From Nematostella vectensis (Eukaryota; Cnidaria; Anthozoa; Actiniaria; Edwardsiidae), in the NCBI RefSeq assembly GCF_932526225.1, contig NC_064035.1:12778566-12842565 (forward strand): 64,000 nt of DNA. Reading direction: 5' to 3'. Made by a program: the position numbers and the translations under genes. This document shows, in pieces, positions 31,701-43,477 of this stretch (within the stretch, counting starts at the first letter, position 1; each line of letters opens with the position of its first letter). The notes beneath the pieces are model-generated. The model ran no database searches, was not told the DNA's origin, and saw nothing but the letters and a program-made list of their open reading frames with translations.

Positions 31701-34700
31701 TAGGTAGGTAGGTAGGTAGGTAGGTAGGTAGGTAGGTAGGTAGGTAGGTAGGTAGGTAGGTAGGTAGGTAGGTAGGTAGGTAGGTAGGTAGGTAGGTAGG
31801 TAGGTAGGTAGGTAGGTAGGTAGGTAGGTAGGTAGGTAGGTAGGTAGGTAGGTAGGTAGGTAGGTAGGTAGGTAGGTAGGTAGGTAGGTAGGTAGGTAGG
31901 TAGGTAGGTAGGTAGGTAGGTAGGTAGGTAGGTAGGTAGGTAGGTAGGTAGGTAGGTAGGTAGGTAGGTAGGTAGGTAGGTAGGTAGGTAGGTAGGTAGG
32001 TAGGTAGGTAGGTAGGTAGGTAGGTAGGTAGGTAGGTAGGTAGGTAGGTAGGTAGGTAGGTAGGTAGGTAGGTAGGTAGGTAGGTAGGTAGGTAGGTAGG
32101 TAGGTAGGTAGGTAGGTAGGTAGGTAGGTAGGTAGGTAGGTAGGTAGGTAGGTAGGTAGGTAGGTAGGTAGGTAGGTAGGTAGGTAGGTAGGTAGGTAGG
32201 TAGGTAGGTAGGTAGGTAGGTAGGTAGGTAGGTAGGTAGGTAGGTAGGTAGGTAGGTAGGTAGGTAGGTAGGTAGGTAGGTAGGTAGGTAGGTAGGTAGG
32301 TAGGTAGGTAGGTAGGTAGGTAGGTAGGTAGGTAGGTAGGTAGGTAGGTAGGTAGGTAGGTAGGTAGGTAGGTAGGTAGGTAGGTAGGTAGGTAGGTAGG
32401 TAGGTAGGTAGGTAGGTAGGTAGGTAGGTAGGTAGGTAGGTAGGTAGGTAGGTAGGTAGGTAGGTAGGTAGGTAGGTAGGTAGGTAGGTAGGTAGGTAGG
32501 TAGGTAGGTAGGTAGGTAGGTAGGTAGGTAGGTAGGTAGGTAGGTAGGTAGGTAGGTAGGTAGGTAGGTAGGTAGGTAGGTAGGTAGGTAGGTAGGTAGG
32601 TAGGTAGGTAGGTAGGTAGGTAGGTAGGTAGGTAGGTAGGTAGGTAGGTAGGTAGGTAGGTAGGTAGGTAGGTAGGTAGGTAGGTAGGTAGGTAGGTAGG
32701 TAGGTAGGTAGGTAGGTAGGTAGGTAGGTAGGTAGGTAGGTAGGTAGGTAGGTAGGTAGGTAGGTAGGTAGGTAGGTAGGTAGGTAGGTAGGTAGGTAGG
32801 TAGGTAGGTAGGTAGGTAGGTAGGTAGGTAGGTAGGTAGGTAGGTAGGTAGGTAGGTAGGTAGGTAGGTAGGTAGGTAGGTAGGTAGGTAGGTAGGTAGG
32901 TAGGTAGGTAGGTAGGTAGGTAGGTAGGTAGGTAGGTAGGTAGGTAGGTAGGTAGGTAGGTAGGTAGGTAGGTAGGTAGGTAGGTAGGTAGGTAGGTAGG
33001 TAGGTAGGTAGGTAGGTAGGTAGGTAGGTAGGTAGGTAGGTAGGTAGGTAGGTAGGTAGGTAGGTAGGTAGGTAGGTAGGTAGGTAGGTAGGTAGGTAGG
33101 TAGGTAGGTAGGTAGGTAGGTAGGTAGGTAGGTAGGTAGGTAGGTAGGTAGGTAGGTAGGTAGGTAGGTAGGTAGGTAGGTAGGTAGGTAGGTAGGTAGG
33201 TAGGTAGGTAGGTAGGTAGGTAGGTAGGTAGGTAGGTAGGTAGGTAGGTAGGTAGGTAGGTAGGTAGGTAGGTAGGTAGGTAGGTAGGTAGGTAGGTAGG
33301 TAGGTAGGTAGGTAGGTAGGTAGGTAGGTAGGTAGGTAGGTAGGTAGGTAGGTAGGTAGGTAGGTAGGTAGGTAGGTAGGTAGGTAGGTAGGTAGGTAGG
33401 TAGGTAGGTAGGTAGGTAGGTAGGTAGGTAGGTAGGTAGGTAGGTAGGTAGGTAGGTAGGTAGGTAGGTAGGTAGGTAGGTAGGTAGGTAGGTAGGTAGG
33501 TAGGTAGGTAGGTAGGTAGGTAGGTAGGTAGGTAGGTAGGTAGGTAGGTAGGTAGGTAGGTAGGTAGGTAGGTAGGTAGGTAGGTAGGTAGGTAGGTAGG
33601 TAGGTAGGTAGGTAGGTAGGTAGGTAGGTAGGTAGGTAGGTAGGTAGGTAGGTAGGTAGGTAGGTAGGTAGGTAGGTAGGTAGGTAGGTAGGTAGGTAGG
33701 TAGGTAGGTAGGTAGGTAGGTAGGTAGGTAGGTAGGTAGGTAGGTAGGTAGGTAGGTAGGTAGGTAGGTAGGTAGGTAGGTAGGTAGGTAGGTAGGTAGG
33801 TAGGTAGGTAGGTAGGTAGGTAGGTAGGTAGGTAGGTAGGTAGGTAGGTAGGTAGGTAGGTAGGTAGGTAGGTAGGTAGGTAGGTAGGTAGGTAGGTAGG
33901 TAGGTAGGTAGGTAGGTAGGTAGGTAGGTAGGTAGGTAGGTAGGTAGGTAGGTAGGTAGGTAGGTAGGTAGGTAGGTAGGTAGGTAGGTAGGTAGGTAGG
34001 TAGGTAGGTAGGTAGGTAGGTAGGTAGGTAGGTAGGTAGGTAGGTAGGTAGGTAGGTAGGTAGGTAGGTAGGTAGGTAGGTAGGTAGGTAGGTAGGTAGG
34101 TAGGTAGGTAGGTAGGTAGGTAGGTAGGTAGGTAGGTAGGTAGGTAGGTAGGTAGGTAGGTAGGTAGGTAGGTAGGTAGGTAGGTAGGTAGGTAGGTAGG
34201 TAGGTAGGTAGGTAGGTAGGTAGGTAGGTAGGTAGGTAGGTAGGTAGGTAGGTAGGTAGGTAGGTAGGTAGGTAGGTAGGTAGGTAGGTAGGTAGGTAGG
34301 TAGGTAGGTAGGTAGGTAGGTAGGTAGGTAGGTAGGTAGGTAGGTAGGTAGGTAGGTAGGTAGGTAGGTAGGTAGGTAGGTAGGTAGGTAGGTAGGTAGG
34401 TAGGTAGGTAGGTAGGTAGGTAGGTAGGTAGGTAGGTAGGTAGGTAGGTAGGTAGGTAGGTAGGTAGGTAGGTAGGTAGGTAGGTAGGTAGGTAGGTAGG
34501 TAGGTAGGTAGGTAGGTAGGTAGGTAGGTAGGTAGGTAGGTAGGTAGGTAGGTAGGTAGGTAGGTAGGTAGGTAGGTAGGTAGGTAGGTAGGTAGGTAGG
34601 TAGGTAGGTAGGTAGGTAGGTAGGTAGGTAGGTAGGTAGGTAGGTAGGTAGGTAGGTAGGTAGGTAGGTAGGTAGGTAGGTAGGTAGGTAGGTAGGTAGG

Positions 34701-37256
34701 TAGGTAGGTAGGTAGGTAGGTAGGTAGGTAGGTAGGTAGGTAGGTAGGTAGGTAGGTAGGTAGGTAGGTAGGTAGGTAGGTAGGTAGGTAGGTAGGTAGG
34801 TAGGTAGGTAGGTAGGTAGGTAGGTAGGTAGGTAGGTAGGTAGGTAGGTAGGTAGGTAGGTAGGTAGGTAGGTAGGTAGGTAGGTAGGTAGGTAGGTAGG
34901 TAGGTAGGTAGGTAGGTAGGTAGGTAGGTAGGTAGGTAGGTAGGTAGGTAGGTAGGTAGGTAGGTAGGTAGGTAGGTAGGTAGGTAGGTAGGTAGGTAGG
35001 TAGGTAGGTAGGTAGGTAGGTAGGTAGGTAGGTAGGTAGGTAGGTAGGTAGGTAGGTAGGTAGGTAGGTAGGTAGGTAGGTAGGTAGGTAGGTAGGTAGG
35101 TAGGTAGGTAGGTAGGTAGGTAGGTAGGTAGGTAGGTAGGTAGGTAGGTAGGTAGGTAGGTAGGTAGGTAGGTAGGTAGGTAGGTAGGTAGGTAGGTAGG
35201 TAGGTAGGTAGGTAGGTAGGTAGGTAGGTAGGTAGGTAGGTAGGTAGGTAGGTAGGTAGGTAGGTAGGTAGGTAGGTAGGTAGGTAGGTAGGTAGGTAGG
35301 TAGGTAGGTAGGTAGGTAGGTAGGTAGGTAGGTAGGTAGGTAGGTAGGTAGGTAGGTAGGTAGGTAGGTAGGTAGGTAGGTAGGTAGGTAGGTAGGTAGG
35401 TAGGTAGGTAGGTAGGTAGGTAGGTAGGTAGGTAGGTAGGTAGGTAGGTAGGTAGGTAGGTAGGTAGGTAGGTAGGTAGGTAGGTAGGTAGGTAGGTAGG
35501 TAGGTAGGTAGGTAGGTAGGTAGGTAGGTAGGTAGGTAGGTAGGTAGGTAGGTAGGTAGGTAGGTAGGTAGGTAGGTAGGTAGGTAGGTAGGTAGGTAGG
35601 TAGGTAGGTAGGTAGGTAGGTAGGTAGGTAGGTAGGTAGGTAGGTAGGTAGGTAGGTAGGTAGGTAGGTAGGTAGGTAGGTAGGTAGGTAGGTAGGTAGG
35701 TAGGTAGGTAGGTAGGTAGGTAGGTAGGTAGGTAGGTAGGTAGGTAGGTAGGTAGGTAGGTAGGTAGGTAGGTAGGTAGGTAGGTAGGTAGGTAGGTAGG
35801 TAGGTAGGTAGGTAGGTAGGTAGGTAGGTAGGTAGGTAGGTAGGTAGGTAGGTAGGTAGGTAGGTAGGTAGGTAGGTAGGTAGGTAGGTAGGTAGGTAGG
35901 TAGGTAGGTAGGTAGGTAGGTAGGTAGGTAGGTAGGTAGGTAGGTAGGTAGGTAGGTAGGTAGGTAGGTAGGTAGGTAGGTAGGTAGGTAGGTAGGTAGG
36001 TAGGTAGGTAGGTAGGTAGGTAGGTAGGTAGGTAGGTAGGTAGGTAGGTAGGTAGGTAGGTAGGTAGGTAGGTAGGTAGGTAGGTAGGTAGGTAGGTAGG
36101 TAGGTAGGTAGGTAGGTAGGTAGGTAGGTAGGTAGGTAGGTAGGTAGGTAGGTAGGTAGGTAGGTAGGTAGGTAGGTAGGTAGGTAGGTAGGTAGGTAGG
36201 TAGGTAGGTAGGTAGGTAGGTAGGTAGGTAGGTAGGTAGGTAGGTAGGTAGGTAGGTAGGTAGGTAGGTAGGTAGGTAGGTAGGTAGGTAGGTAGGTAGG
36301 TAGGTAGGTAGGTAGGTAGGTAGGTAGGTAGGTAGGTAGGTAGGTAGGTAGGTAGGTAGGTAGGTAGGTAGGTAGGTAGGTAGGTAGGTAGGTAGGTAGG
36401 TAGGTAGGTAGGTAGGTAGGTAGGTAGGTAGGTAGGTAGGTAGGTAGGTAGGTAGGTAGGTAGGTAGGTAGGTAGGTAGGTAGGTAGGTAGGTAGGTAGG
36501 TAGGTAGGTAGGTAGGTAGGTAGGTAGGTAGGTAGGTAGGTAGGTAGGTAGGTAGGTAGGTAGGTAGGTAGGTAGGTAGGTAGGTAGGTAGGTAGGTAGG
36601 TAGGTAGGTAGGTAGGTAGGTAGGTAGGTAGGTAGGTAGGTAGGTAGGTAGGTAGGTAGGTAGGTAGGTAGGTAGGTAGGTAGGTAGGTAGGTAGGTAGG
36701 TAGGTAGGTAGGTAGGTAGGTAGGTAGGTAGGTAGGTAGGTAGGTAGGTAGGTAGGTAGGTAGGTAGGTAGGTAGGTAGGTAGGTAGGTAGGTAGGTAGG
36801 TAGGTAGGTAGGTAGGTAGGTAGGTAGGTAGGTAGGTAGGTAGGTAGGTAGGTAGGTAGGTAGGTAGGTAGGTAGGTAGGTAGGTAGGTAGGTAGGTAGG
36901 TAGGTAGGTAGGTAGGTAGGTAGGTAGGTAGGTAGGTAGGTAGGTAGGTAGGTAGGTAGGTAGGTAGGTAGGTAGGTAGGTAGGTAGGTAGGTAGGTAGG
37001 TAGGTAGGTAGGTAGGTAGGTAGGTAGGTAGGTAGGTAGGTAGGTAGGTAGGTAGGTAGGTAGGTAGGTAGGTAGGTAGGTAGGTAGGTAGGTAGGTAGG
37101 TAGGTAGGTAGGTAGGTAGGTAGGTAGGTAGGTAGGTAGGTAGGTAGGTAGGTAGGTAGGTAGGTAGGTAGGTAGGTAGGTAGGTAGGTAGGTAGGTAGG
37201 TAGGTAGGTAGGTAGGTAGGTAGGTAGGTAGGTAGGTAGGTAGGTAGATAGATAGG
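28742..37256. repeat. (TAGG)n tetranucleotide array of about 8.5 kb
   Basis: About 2,100 copies of TAGG/GTAG in one orientation. The edges are (GATA)n: mixed GATA/GGTA at 28742-28781 and GATA at 37245-37254. By eye only two length changes interrupt it, an extra GT near 30621-30624 and an extra G near 30979. The minus strand gives a 2,864-codon PTYL repeat frame that is an artefact, since a 4-bp period with no stop is open in all frames on that strand. GG every 4 bases could form two-tetrad G-quadruplexes. True length depends on the assembly. Confidence 0.97.
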
Positions 37257-37703
37257 GGTTTTATTCAATTGCCATGGCAGTATTACAGACTGAATTAAGG
37301 CAAAGGGCCAGCACATATAGCGTTATACTATTACAGAAATCGATAAGTAACAAAGTCACCAAAGCGTTTAGTTGCAGAAATATGTTTGTAGGTATTCATA
37401 CTGCCGGATCTTAGTGAGTAAGGCACTTAGAGTCGGGGGCGAATTTTAAACCCTAAGGGATAGTACGAGCATATGTACACTCTTTTATGGAGGCCCCCCC
37501 CCCCCCCCCAGGGATTGTAGGGTGGTTGGTAATGAAAGATATACAGATAACGGATGACCTTGAACGACATTTCTCTGAAGTTTTCCTCTAGCATTGTAAA
37601 ACTCTATGATGAGAGTGGTGAAGAAGCCTGTTTTGGCCGAGGTCATTTGGTCCACATTGGATGGATACCAAAACACCATCTACAGTGCTACTGTATGTAT
37701 TGG
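37257..37703. other. Unassigned stretch between array and gap
   Basis: No gene seen. A C run of about 16 lies at 37494-37510. Confidence 0.5.
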
Positions 37704-37903
37704 NNNNNNNNNNNNNNNNNNNNNNNNNNNNNNNNNNNNNNNNNNNNNNNNNNNNNNNNNNNNNNNNNNNNNNNNNNNNNNNNNNNNNNNNNNNNNNNNN
37801 NNNNNNNNNNNNNNNNNNNNNNNNNNNNNNNNNNNNNNNNNNNNNNNNNNNNNNNNNNNNNNNNNNNNNNNNNNNNNNNNNNNNNNNNNNNNNNNNNNNN
37901 NNN
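37704..37903. other. Assembly gap (200 N)
   Basis: Exactly 200 undetermined bases, the usual size of a placeholder scaffold gap. Reading frames drawn through it have no meaning. Confidence 0.99.
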
Positions 37904-38517
37904 GATCCGCAGATATTTTTAGATCCGCATGGTTTGGCAGATAAACAATAGCATCGATCGAAATTTAAAATCCGAAATTGGACCGTCAAAGCAGTCAAAA
38001 TCAGAAATCCGCGCCCAAATTGTCGACAGATCCGTGATCAGATCCCGTTCTGATATGTACAGTTTCTAAATTGTTATGATAATTTTACTCTTCCTTCGGG
38101 AGAGTGTTGTGGTAGGTTTGAATAACGCTAGAACAAAACGGTCTGCATTACAAATAACTCCGTTCATCAGCTCTTTATTCTTAGGCGTGTGATCTTCTAA
38201 CAGGGCAGGATCACAACCAAACTACATCTACTTTCACCGAGAAAATGCCGATAAACACAAAGTACGCAATTGAATAAAGTTCGAATTGTTTCTTAGCTTT
38301 GCGTTGTTGTTGATTTGTGTGCTGAATCTATTGTCTGCTTTCTTGACTCCTGGTGCTTTTCAGCGCTACCTTACAAATTGGTAAGCGTCTAACGCGGACG
38401 TAACTACGAAATGGCTCCCGTCACCAATAAAAGCAAGGCAATGGCGAACTCGTGGAATTTTTGTACAGTAAACATTAGAATGTGTCTAGGTGATGTCCAA
38501 GTGAAAGTTGTAGACTT
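37904..38517. other. Unassigned stretch after the gap
   Basis: GATCCGCA-type motifs recur just after the gap, suggesting the end of a repeat that the assembler could not cross. No gene seen. Confidence 0.4.
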
Positions 38518-38685
38518 CTTCGCAGCCCCCAGCAGTCGGAGTCACACAGCGCTCCCCGCCCGTAGGGGCTGCTCAGATTCGAACTGCATTCCTTTCCAGC
38601 TTTTAGCCCTAATCAAATTTTGGTCCCATATCTCGAGAGCCATCCTCGGGGATTCCCGTGACTCCGACTGCTGGTGGCTGCGAAG
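38518..38685. mobile_element. Short element with 28-bp terminal inverted repeats
   Basis: The left arm 38518-38545 (CTTCGCAGCCCCCAGCAGTC then GGAGTCAC) and right arm 38658-38685 are reverse complements with one mismatch in 28. The total is 168 bp with no frame of interest. This is a small MITE or foldback unit. No target duplication was found. Confidence 0.65.
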
Positions 38686-39612
38686 GAGCCTATTGCTTCT
38701 GTGACCAGACCGGGTCTAGAAGGGTATTCAAGGGACACGAGATTTGGCCTGAATCCGGTGCGGGATGCGGGAAAGGGAAAATAGTGTTGCGGGTATGCGG
38801 GATTTGCCAGGCCTACGGGATGCGGGATTGTACAAATTCGACAAATAACGGTGCAGAATGCGGGATTATACAAAATCAACGCCGCGGGGTAATGCGAGAA
38901 AGAACAAAAAATGCTGGGAACGCGGGATCAAGACCCCCCTTCCAGACCGTGACCAAAAGAAAATGCAAAATTGCAATGGAAACATAGATATTTCGTAATT
39001 GTGGTGCGATCATTTTAAAATATAACGTTAGGGATGTCTGAATAATCCAGGAGTAGTCAAACTTCTCAGAAAAAAAAAACATTAGGATCTGATTAGAAAT
39101 TCAATTTTCCAATTCTAGCAAAAGGTTCGATAAATTTAAATAAGGCTCTACATTTCTAAACGCTGGTAAACTATTTTTTTTCGCAAAGAAGGCCGATGAG
39201 AAACTGACATTTCATTTTTTTTTTCCGCGTCTGCCAGAAATCACGCGGATTGTTGTGTATCGGGTGGCACGACTAACCTCTGTCGCACAGACATGACGGA
39301 AAAAGCTGGAAAATGCGCAATTCGAGATAGAGAAAGAAGACACAATTTCTTACATTGGCCATCGGTTCCTTGTATTCCGGAATGATTTTTGAAACACAAA
39401 TAACGTGAGGCCGAAATGCACATACCCAGATTTTGGCTTTTTAAGATATTTTTTCCTTGATAATCCTTGCGCTATGTATGAGCTCAGGGACGAAAAGCTC
39501 AAATTTCAATGACACTTTACAAAAAGTAACATCAATTTAAAAAAAAGATATTTTGTTTGCTATTACTCACTAAGTACTTTGAGAAATTTTCCGCCTTAGT
39601 AGATGTGAAATG
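38686..39612. other. Unassigned stretch with GCGGGAT motifs
   Basis: ATGCGGGA or close variants occur about seven times between 38760 and 38930, probably a decayed dispersed repeat. No gene seen. Confidence 0.4.
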
Positions 39613-39908
39613 CAGGCCCGTAACATTCGGCCCACAACGGCCGAACGTTCACTTTCGGTTCTCAATAAGCGTGCTCTTTTGTAGATTAACTATAAAGCAT
39701 AAGCTAGATTACTCTGGTTTGTAGCCAAATCCGACAATAAACGTACCGTGGAGATACTCAAAAGGCATAAAACATCCCTCTTTTTTCTTTCGGAGGTGGT
39801 CAGATTTTTATCAGAGAACTCCCCCCCCCCCCCCCCCAGGAAAAATTGGGTCCACTTTTTCGGAATCAGCACCCCCCCAAGAAAAATCCTGGGTTCGGGC
39901 CTGAAATG
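39608..39908 (-). mobile_element. CAGGCCCG-type MITE with AAATG target duplication
   Basis: The element 39613-39903 has ends CAGGCCCGTA and TTCGGGCCTG and is flanked on both sides by AAATG (39608-39612 and 39904-39908), a 5-bp target duplication. It contains a C run of about 17. Its reverse complement matches 50676-50990 over most of its length (shared GATTTTTCTT, CCGAAAAAGTGGACC, GAGTTCTCTGATAAAAATC, CAGAGTAATCTAGCTTATGC), so the two are opposed copies of one family. There is no coding frame. Confidence 0.8.
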
Positions 39909-40150
39909 AGCTTATTTGAAGCGTTAAGTCATGTTTTTTCGTTGTCTGTGGCACATGGACAAATGAAGAACTCAAAGCTATTGTAATTTTTGTGTTTCTG
40001 TGTGTGCAAAAACGTGATAACGGTGTATTCAAAAAAAGGGCCGCACAGATCTCGGCTCTCTAAGCATGGAACTCTATAAGGCCGTGTGTCTTTAACCAAA
40101 CACGAAAACATGAAACGGAAAACACCAAATAGAATCACGAGCGAAGAAAT
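39909..40150. other. 3' flank of the membrane-protein gene
   Basis: Non-coding. No clear poly(A) signal was recognised on the minus strand. Confidence 0.4.
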
Positions 40151-40798
40151 CTAAGAAATCCCAGATTCTCCTGTGGCACTGAACGAGTCCCTTGAGCCAG
40201 ATGAGTTCCCCTGCCAGGTTGAGTCTTTTACCCCTTCTGGTACACTCTGAGGTGACAAGGACAAAGGGGGGACTAGTCTAGTGACCGCGGTTAGCGAGTT
40301 TCTACATGGTGTATGAACCGAAGGGGTCGTAGACAAGTAACTAACTACGTTTCTAAAACCTGTTCTTTTACCTAGTTCTACAAGTTTTTTTGTCTGCTGA
40401 CGACTTTCTATGTTAAATATTTTATCAGGTGCTGCACTAAATCGTACATGTCTGTCGTCCTTCGGTACGGAACAAGTGCATTCAGCACTAGTGTTTGGAT
40501 CTACGTCTTCCTGGGGCGGACAGCCGAGGCGATTCCCGGAATAATGGTCAAACCATTGCTGGTTGACAGATACCACTTGAGAATCGTTCATGCGTCGTGG
40601 GCGTCGTCGTCTCCTCGGCTGCTGTTCACCACTGTCGCGGATGCGCCGCGACTCAACTATTTGCTTGTGGCAGTACCAAATGGCGACCACAGCCACAGCA
40701 AGAAGCAGTCCGACCACGAGGTAGACGCTGGCAATGGCTGGAACGTGCAGGGGACCTTCAACGGTCTCAGTTGGCTGCATCGACGCATTTGTCGACAT
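40151..40798 (-). CDS. Single-pass membrane protein of unknown function, 215 residues
   Basis: ATG at 40798 opens 215 residues to the stop at 40151. A short outer N-terminus with glycosylation sites (NAS) leads into one strong hydrophobic segment, about 25-45 (SVYLVVGLLLAVAVVAIWYC), then a basic cytoplasmic stretch with an Arg run (RRRRRPRR, about 62-69) and a Ser/Thr-rich tail. There is no signal peptide, which suggests N-outside orientation set by the positive residues after the membrane segment. Base composition is clearly higher in GC than the surroundings, as expected for coding DNA. A good acceptor (TTTTTTTAG|GG) lies 13 bases before the ATG, so at least one upstream exon exists, probably untranslated. 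I recognise no family. Confidence 0.6.
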   Translation of the reverse strand: MSTNASMQPTETVEGPLHVPAIASVYLVVGLLLAVAVVAIWYCHKQIVESRRIRDSGEQQPRRRRRPRRMNDSQVVSVNQQWFDHYSGNRLGCPPQEDVDPNTSAECTCSVPKDDRHVRFSAAPDKIFNIESRQQTKKLVELGKRTGFRNVVSYLSTTPSVHTPCRNSLTAVTRLVPPLSLSPQSVPEGVKDSTWQGNSSGSRDSFSATGESGIS

Positions 40799-43477
40799 AT
40801 TCAAATCCCTAAAAAAAGTATTGGAAAGTTTTATAATAATGGGATAAATCTACCGGTAATGGAGCCGCCATTGACCTCCTCGGTGATGGTGAACCTAGAT
40901 ACTCCAAGGTAGCTTGGCGTGCCAAGTTTCAAGTGCGACTAAGGTTTGTTGTTGGTTTACACTATCACCTGTACTTCACTGTCTGTTATTGATACCTTAG
41001 GTGAAGATTACAGAGTTGAATAAACGGATCTAGTTACATAAATAGCTTATCTCCTGTAAAAGCCGACTTTGGATGGTCTCATAAAAAAAATTGAACTGAG
41101 GTAGATATCTTTTGTCAGCAAATATTGGTCAGATTATTGATCTCTAACTGCTATGCCTGAGGGGTCCCTGGTCCCTCGGTTTATATTCCTTGTAGTGTAG
41201 GTAATATGGTATCAGTGGTATTTTAGGATTAAAATTCCTTATTTGGCGGATCTAGTAACCAATTTGCACCGAAATGTTACTGGAATTCCTAAGGAAGTAA
41301 GACGTTGCTTGAATGTTCGCTACTGCATTCAATCGACAACGAGAGAGAACAAATGCGATGGCTCAATTCCATAATAGTAGTTATGGTATAATCGAAATAG
41401 ATGAAAGAATAAGATGGAAATAGGACTTCTCTTTATGGTTTGGTAGGAAGACGGCTGGAATGCATCAGACAGAACGCATTGACAAACGTTTCGCGGCATT
41501 CCGATATAATCCTTGTATGTAATCTTCAGTATTTTCAAAGTGCCGATATCGGGAAGTAAATATTTTGTGTATAGCGTTTATCAAAAACGTAAAACTAAAT
41601 AAATTTATTCAAAAGGCAGCGCTTGGATATTCCCAAAAAATAAAATTTGTTTTAGAATAGATATTAGTGGAATTCTACGAGAAACGTAGGATTATTACGG
41701 ACTGCAGGGCCTTTAGTTTTTTTAGGACCCTATTATCCGGCTGCCGGATCTTTAGTCACTGCTTAACCCATTTATTTATCCGACTGAACAAGAGTAGTGT
41801 TCGTTGGTAGCCAGACGTTTCTCAAAGACATATCTATTATCTTATTGGACGTTCTAGTCTACAATGTCGCTGGAAATTTTTTCGAGTCTGAATCTTGGCT
41901 GACTAAAAATGTATTTTTAGCATCAAGCACATGAATGTACTTCTTCTTCTTTTCGAAATCATTTTAGGAACGTCAAGTCTAAATATTTGCACGAAGCAAA
42001 TTCATAAGGGCATCGAGTAAAAGCAATACATATGCCTTTGGATGAATCCCGGTCAGTGTCAATCCGGGACAGAAGAGGACGACGGATCGCTGTATATTTG
42101 TATATACTCCAGCAGAGTCGAATACCAGTTTTTGGTGTATTGTATTTTTCTTCTGGTTCACGAACACGACTATTTGAGCTTTTTGTATTTATGTATACTC
42201 CAATGATATTCACGATATAACGATGCACTTTTTGTCCCTTCCATGTTAATATTTGAAGGTTCCACTATATAGGAATCATATAGAAAACTTTGGCAATCCT
42301 TCAATAAGAAATAACCCATTTTTGACGGTCGCATTATGGTGTCCCCCCTCACCCCCCCCCCCCCCCCCCCCTTGCGGCCACCACTAGCTACGCACTTCTT
42401 GGTGAATGTGAAATGTTTGCTTCAACACTCTTACACTTACTTAGCTCGTCAGGGACTGTTGGTTTGAGTCGCTGCGGGGTCCGTGGTCTGTGCAAGACTT
42501 GTTTCGTGCAGGCCGTACGCACCTATATCCCTCATTGCGCATACGGAATTGAGATTACGCGCAATCACGATAGTATTTTGAATAACAAATTGTTACAATA
42601 ATCAAAATACAGTTAAAGATAAACCATTTAATATTATTATGACTATTAAATGCTGAATGCCCTCGATGTGTCTTCTTCCTCTCCTAAAAAGATCATAAAC
42701 ATTCTTTCCTTTTTTCTTGGCGGAGGCTTTTGCAAAAACCTAATTTAAAAGCATGTTGCTTTGGCACTGAAAACGACACATTTCTCGATAGCAAAATGTG
42801 ACCCTCGTGTAACTGTATGAGTTTGGTTCAGTATTGATGTCTAGATGCAATAGCTATCCAGTCTCAATAAGACAAAATGTCGAGGAGTTTGTTTGTCGTT
42901 TCCTTTTGTTTGCTTGTTTAGGAGGAGTTTATATCTCTGTTGATCGGAGATTACAAGTAAATAACGATGTATATAATTCAAATACTCAGTGACAGTAGCG
43001 CATCTCGGTCTACATGTGGTCTGGACAAGTATTTTTACGGCTGTAAGTGGGAATTTACAATCTTCGTGTATCCACGTTTAGATGGTTTCACATACCTAGG
43101 CGGGCGAAGTTGAACGGTCTTGTCATAATATCATATCAATTTTGATTTGGCTCAACTGTGGGCTCAGGCTATCGTATGGACCTAATAATAGGACTAGAGT
43201 TCATAAAAATATTGTCACCTTTTAACTGGCAAAGTGTAGGCGCGGCCTTCGGGGTGTTGTCCTTTATAGGAAAACGTCTTTTTATTTTATATAAACAATC
43301 TCGCTCAAAACCTTTCCCCGCGATGTCCCCAGTAAAAAGAAGGGGTGTAAAGTAGGGGTGGTGGGTGCAGATACCTTTGCATGGGAAAAGACTAAGTTGA
43401 GAAGGGGTATAGCAGAGGTGTGTCTCTAGGGGGACAAGGGTGTTAAATTGGATTTTTTTTTTTAGAATTGACGGTTT
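40799..43477. other. Upstream flank, no gene recognised
   Basis: Should contain the first exon and promoter of the 40.2-kb gene. An interrupted C run lies at about 42340-42371 followed by CACTAGCTACGCAC, probably a MITE edge. Short frames at 42413-42601 and elsewhere have no support. Confidence 0.4.

Noticed and set aside
28742-37256. Interstitial telomeric repeat
   Set aside because: The unit is TAGG and not the animal telomere unit TTAGGG, and the edges are GATA.
28722-37316. Minus-strand frame of 2,864 codons (PTYL repeats)
   Set aside because: It is only the translation of the (CCTA)n strand of the tetranucleotide array, with no start context, domain or composition of a real protein.
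37554-37998. Reading frames across the N gap
   Set aside because: They are made mostly of undetermined codons.
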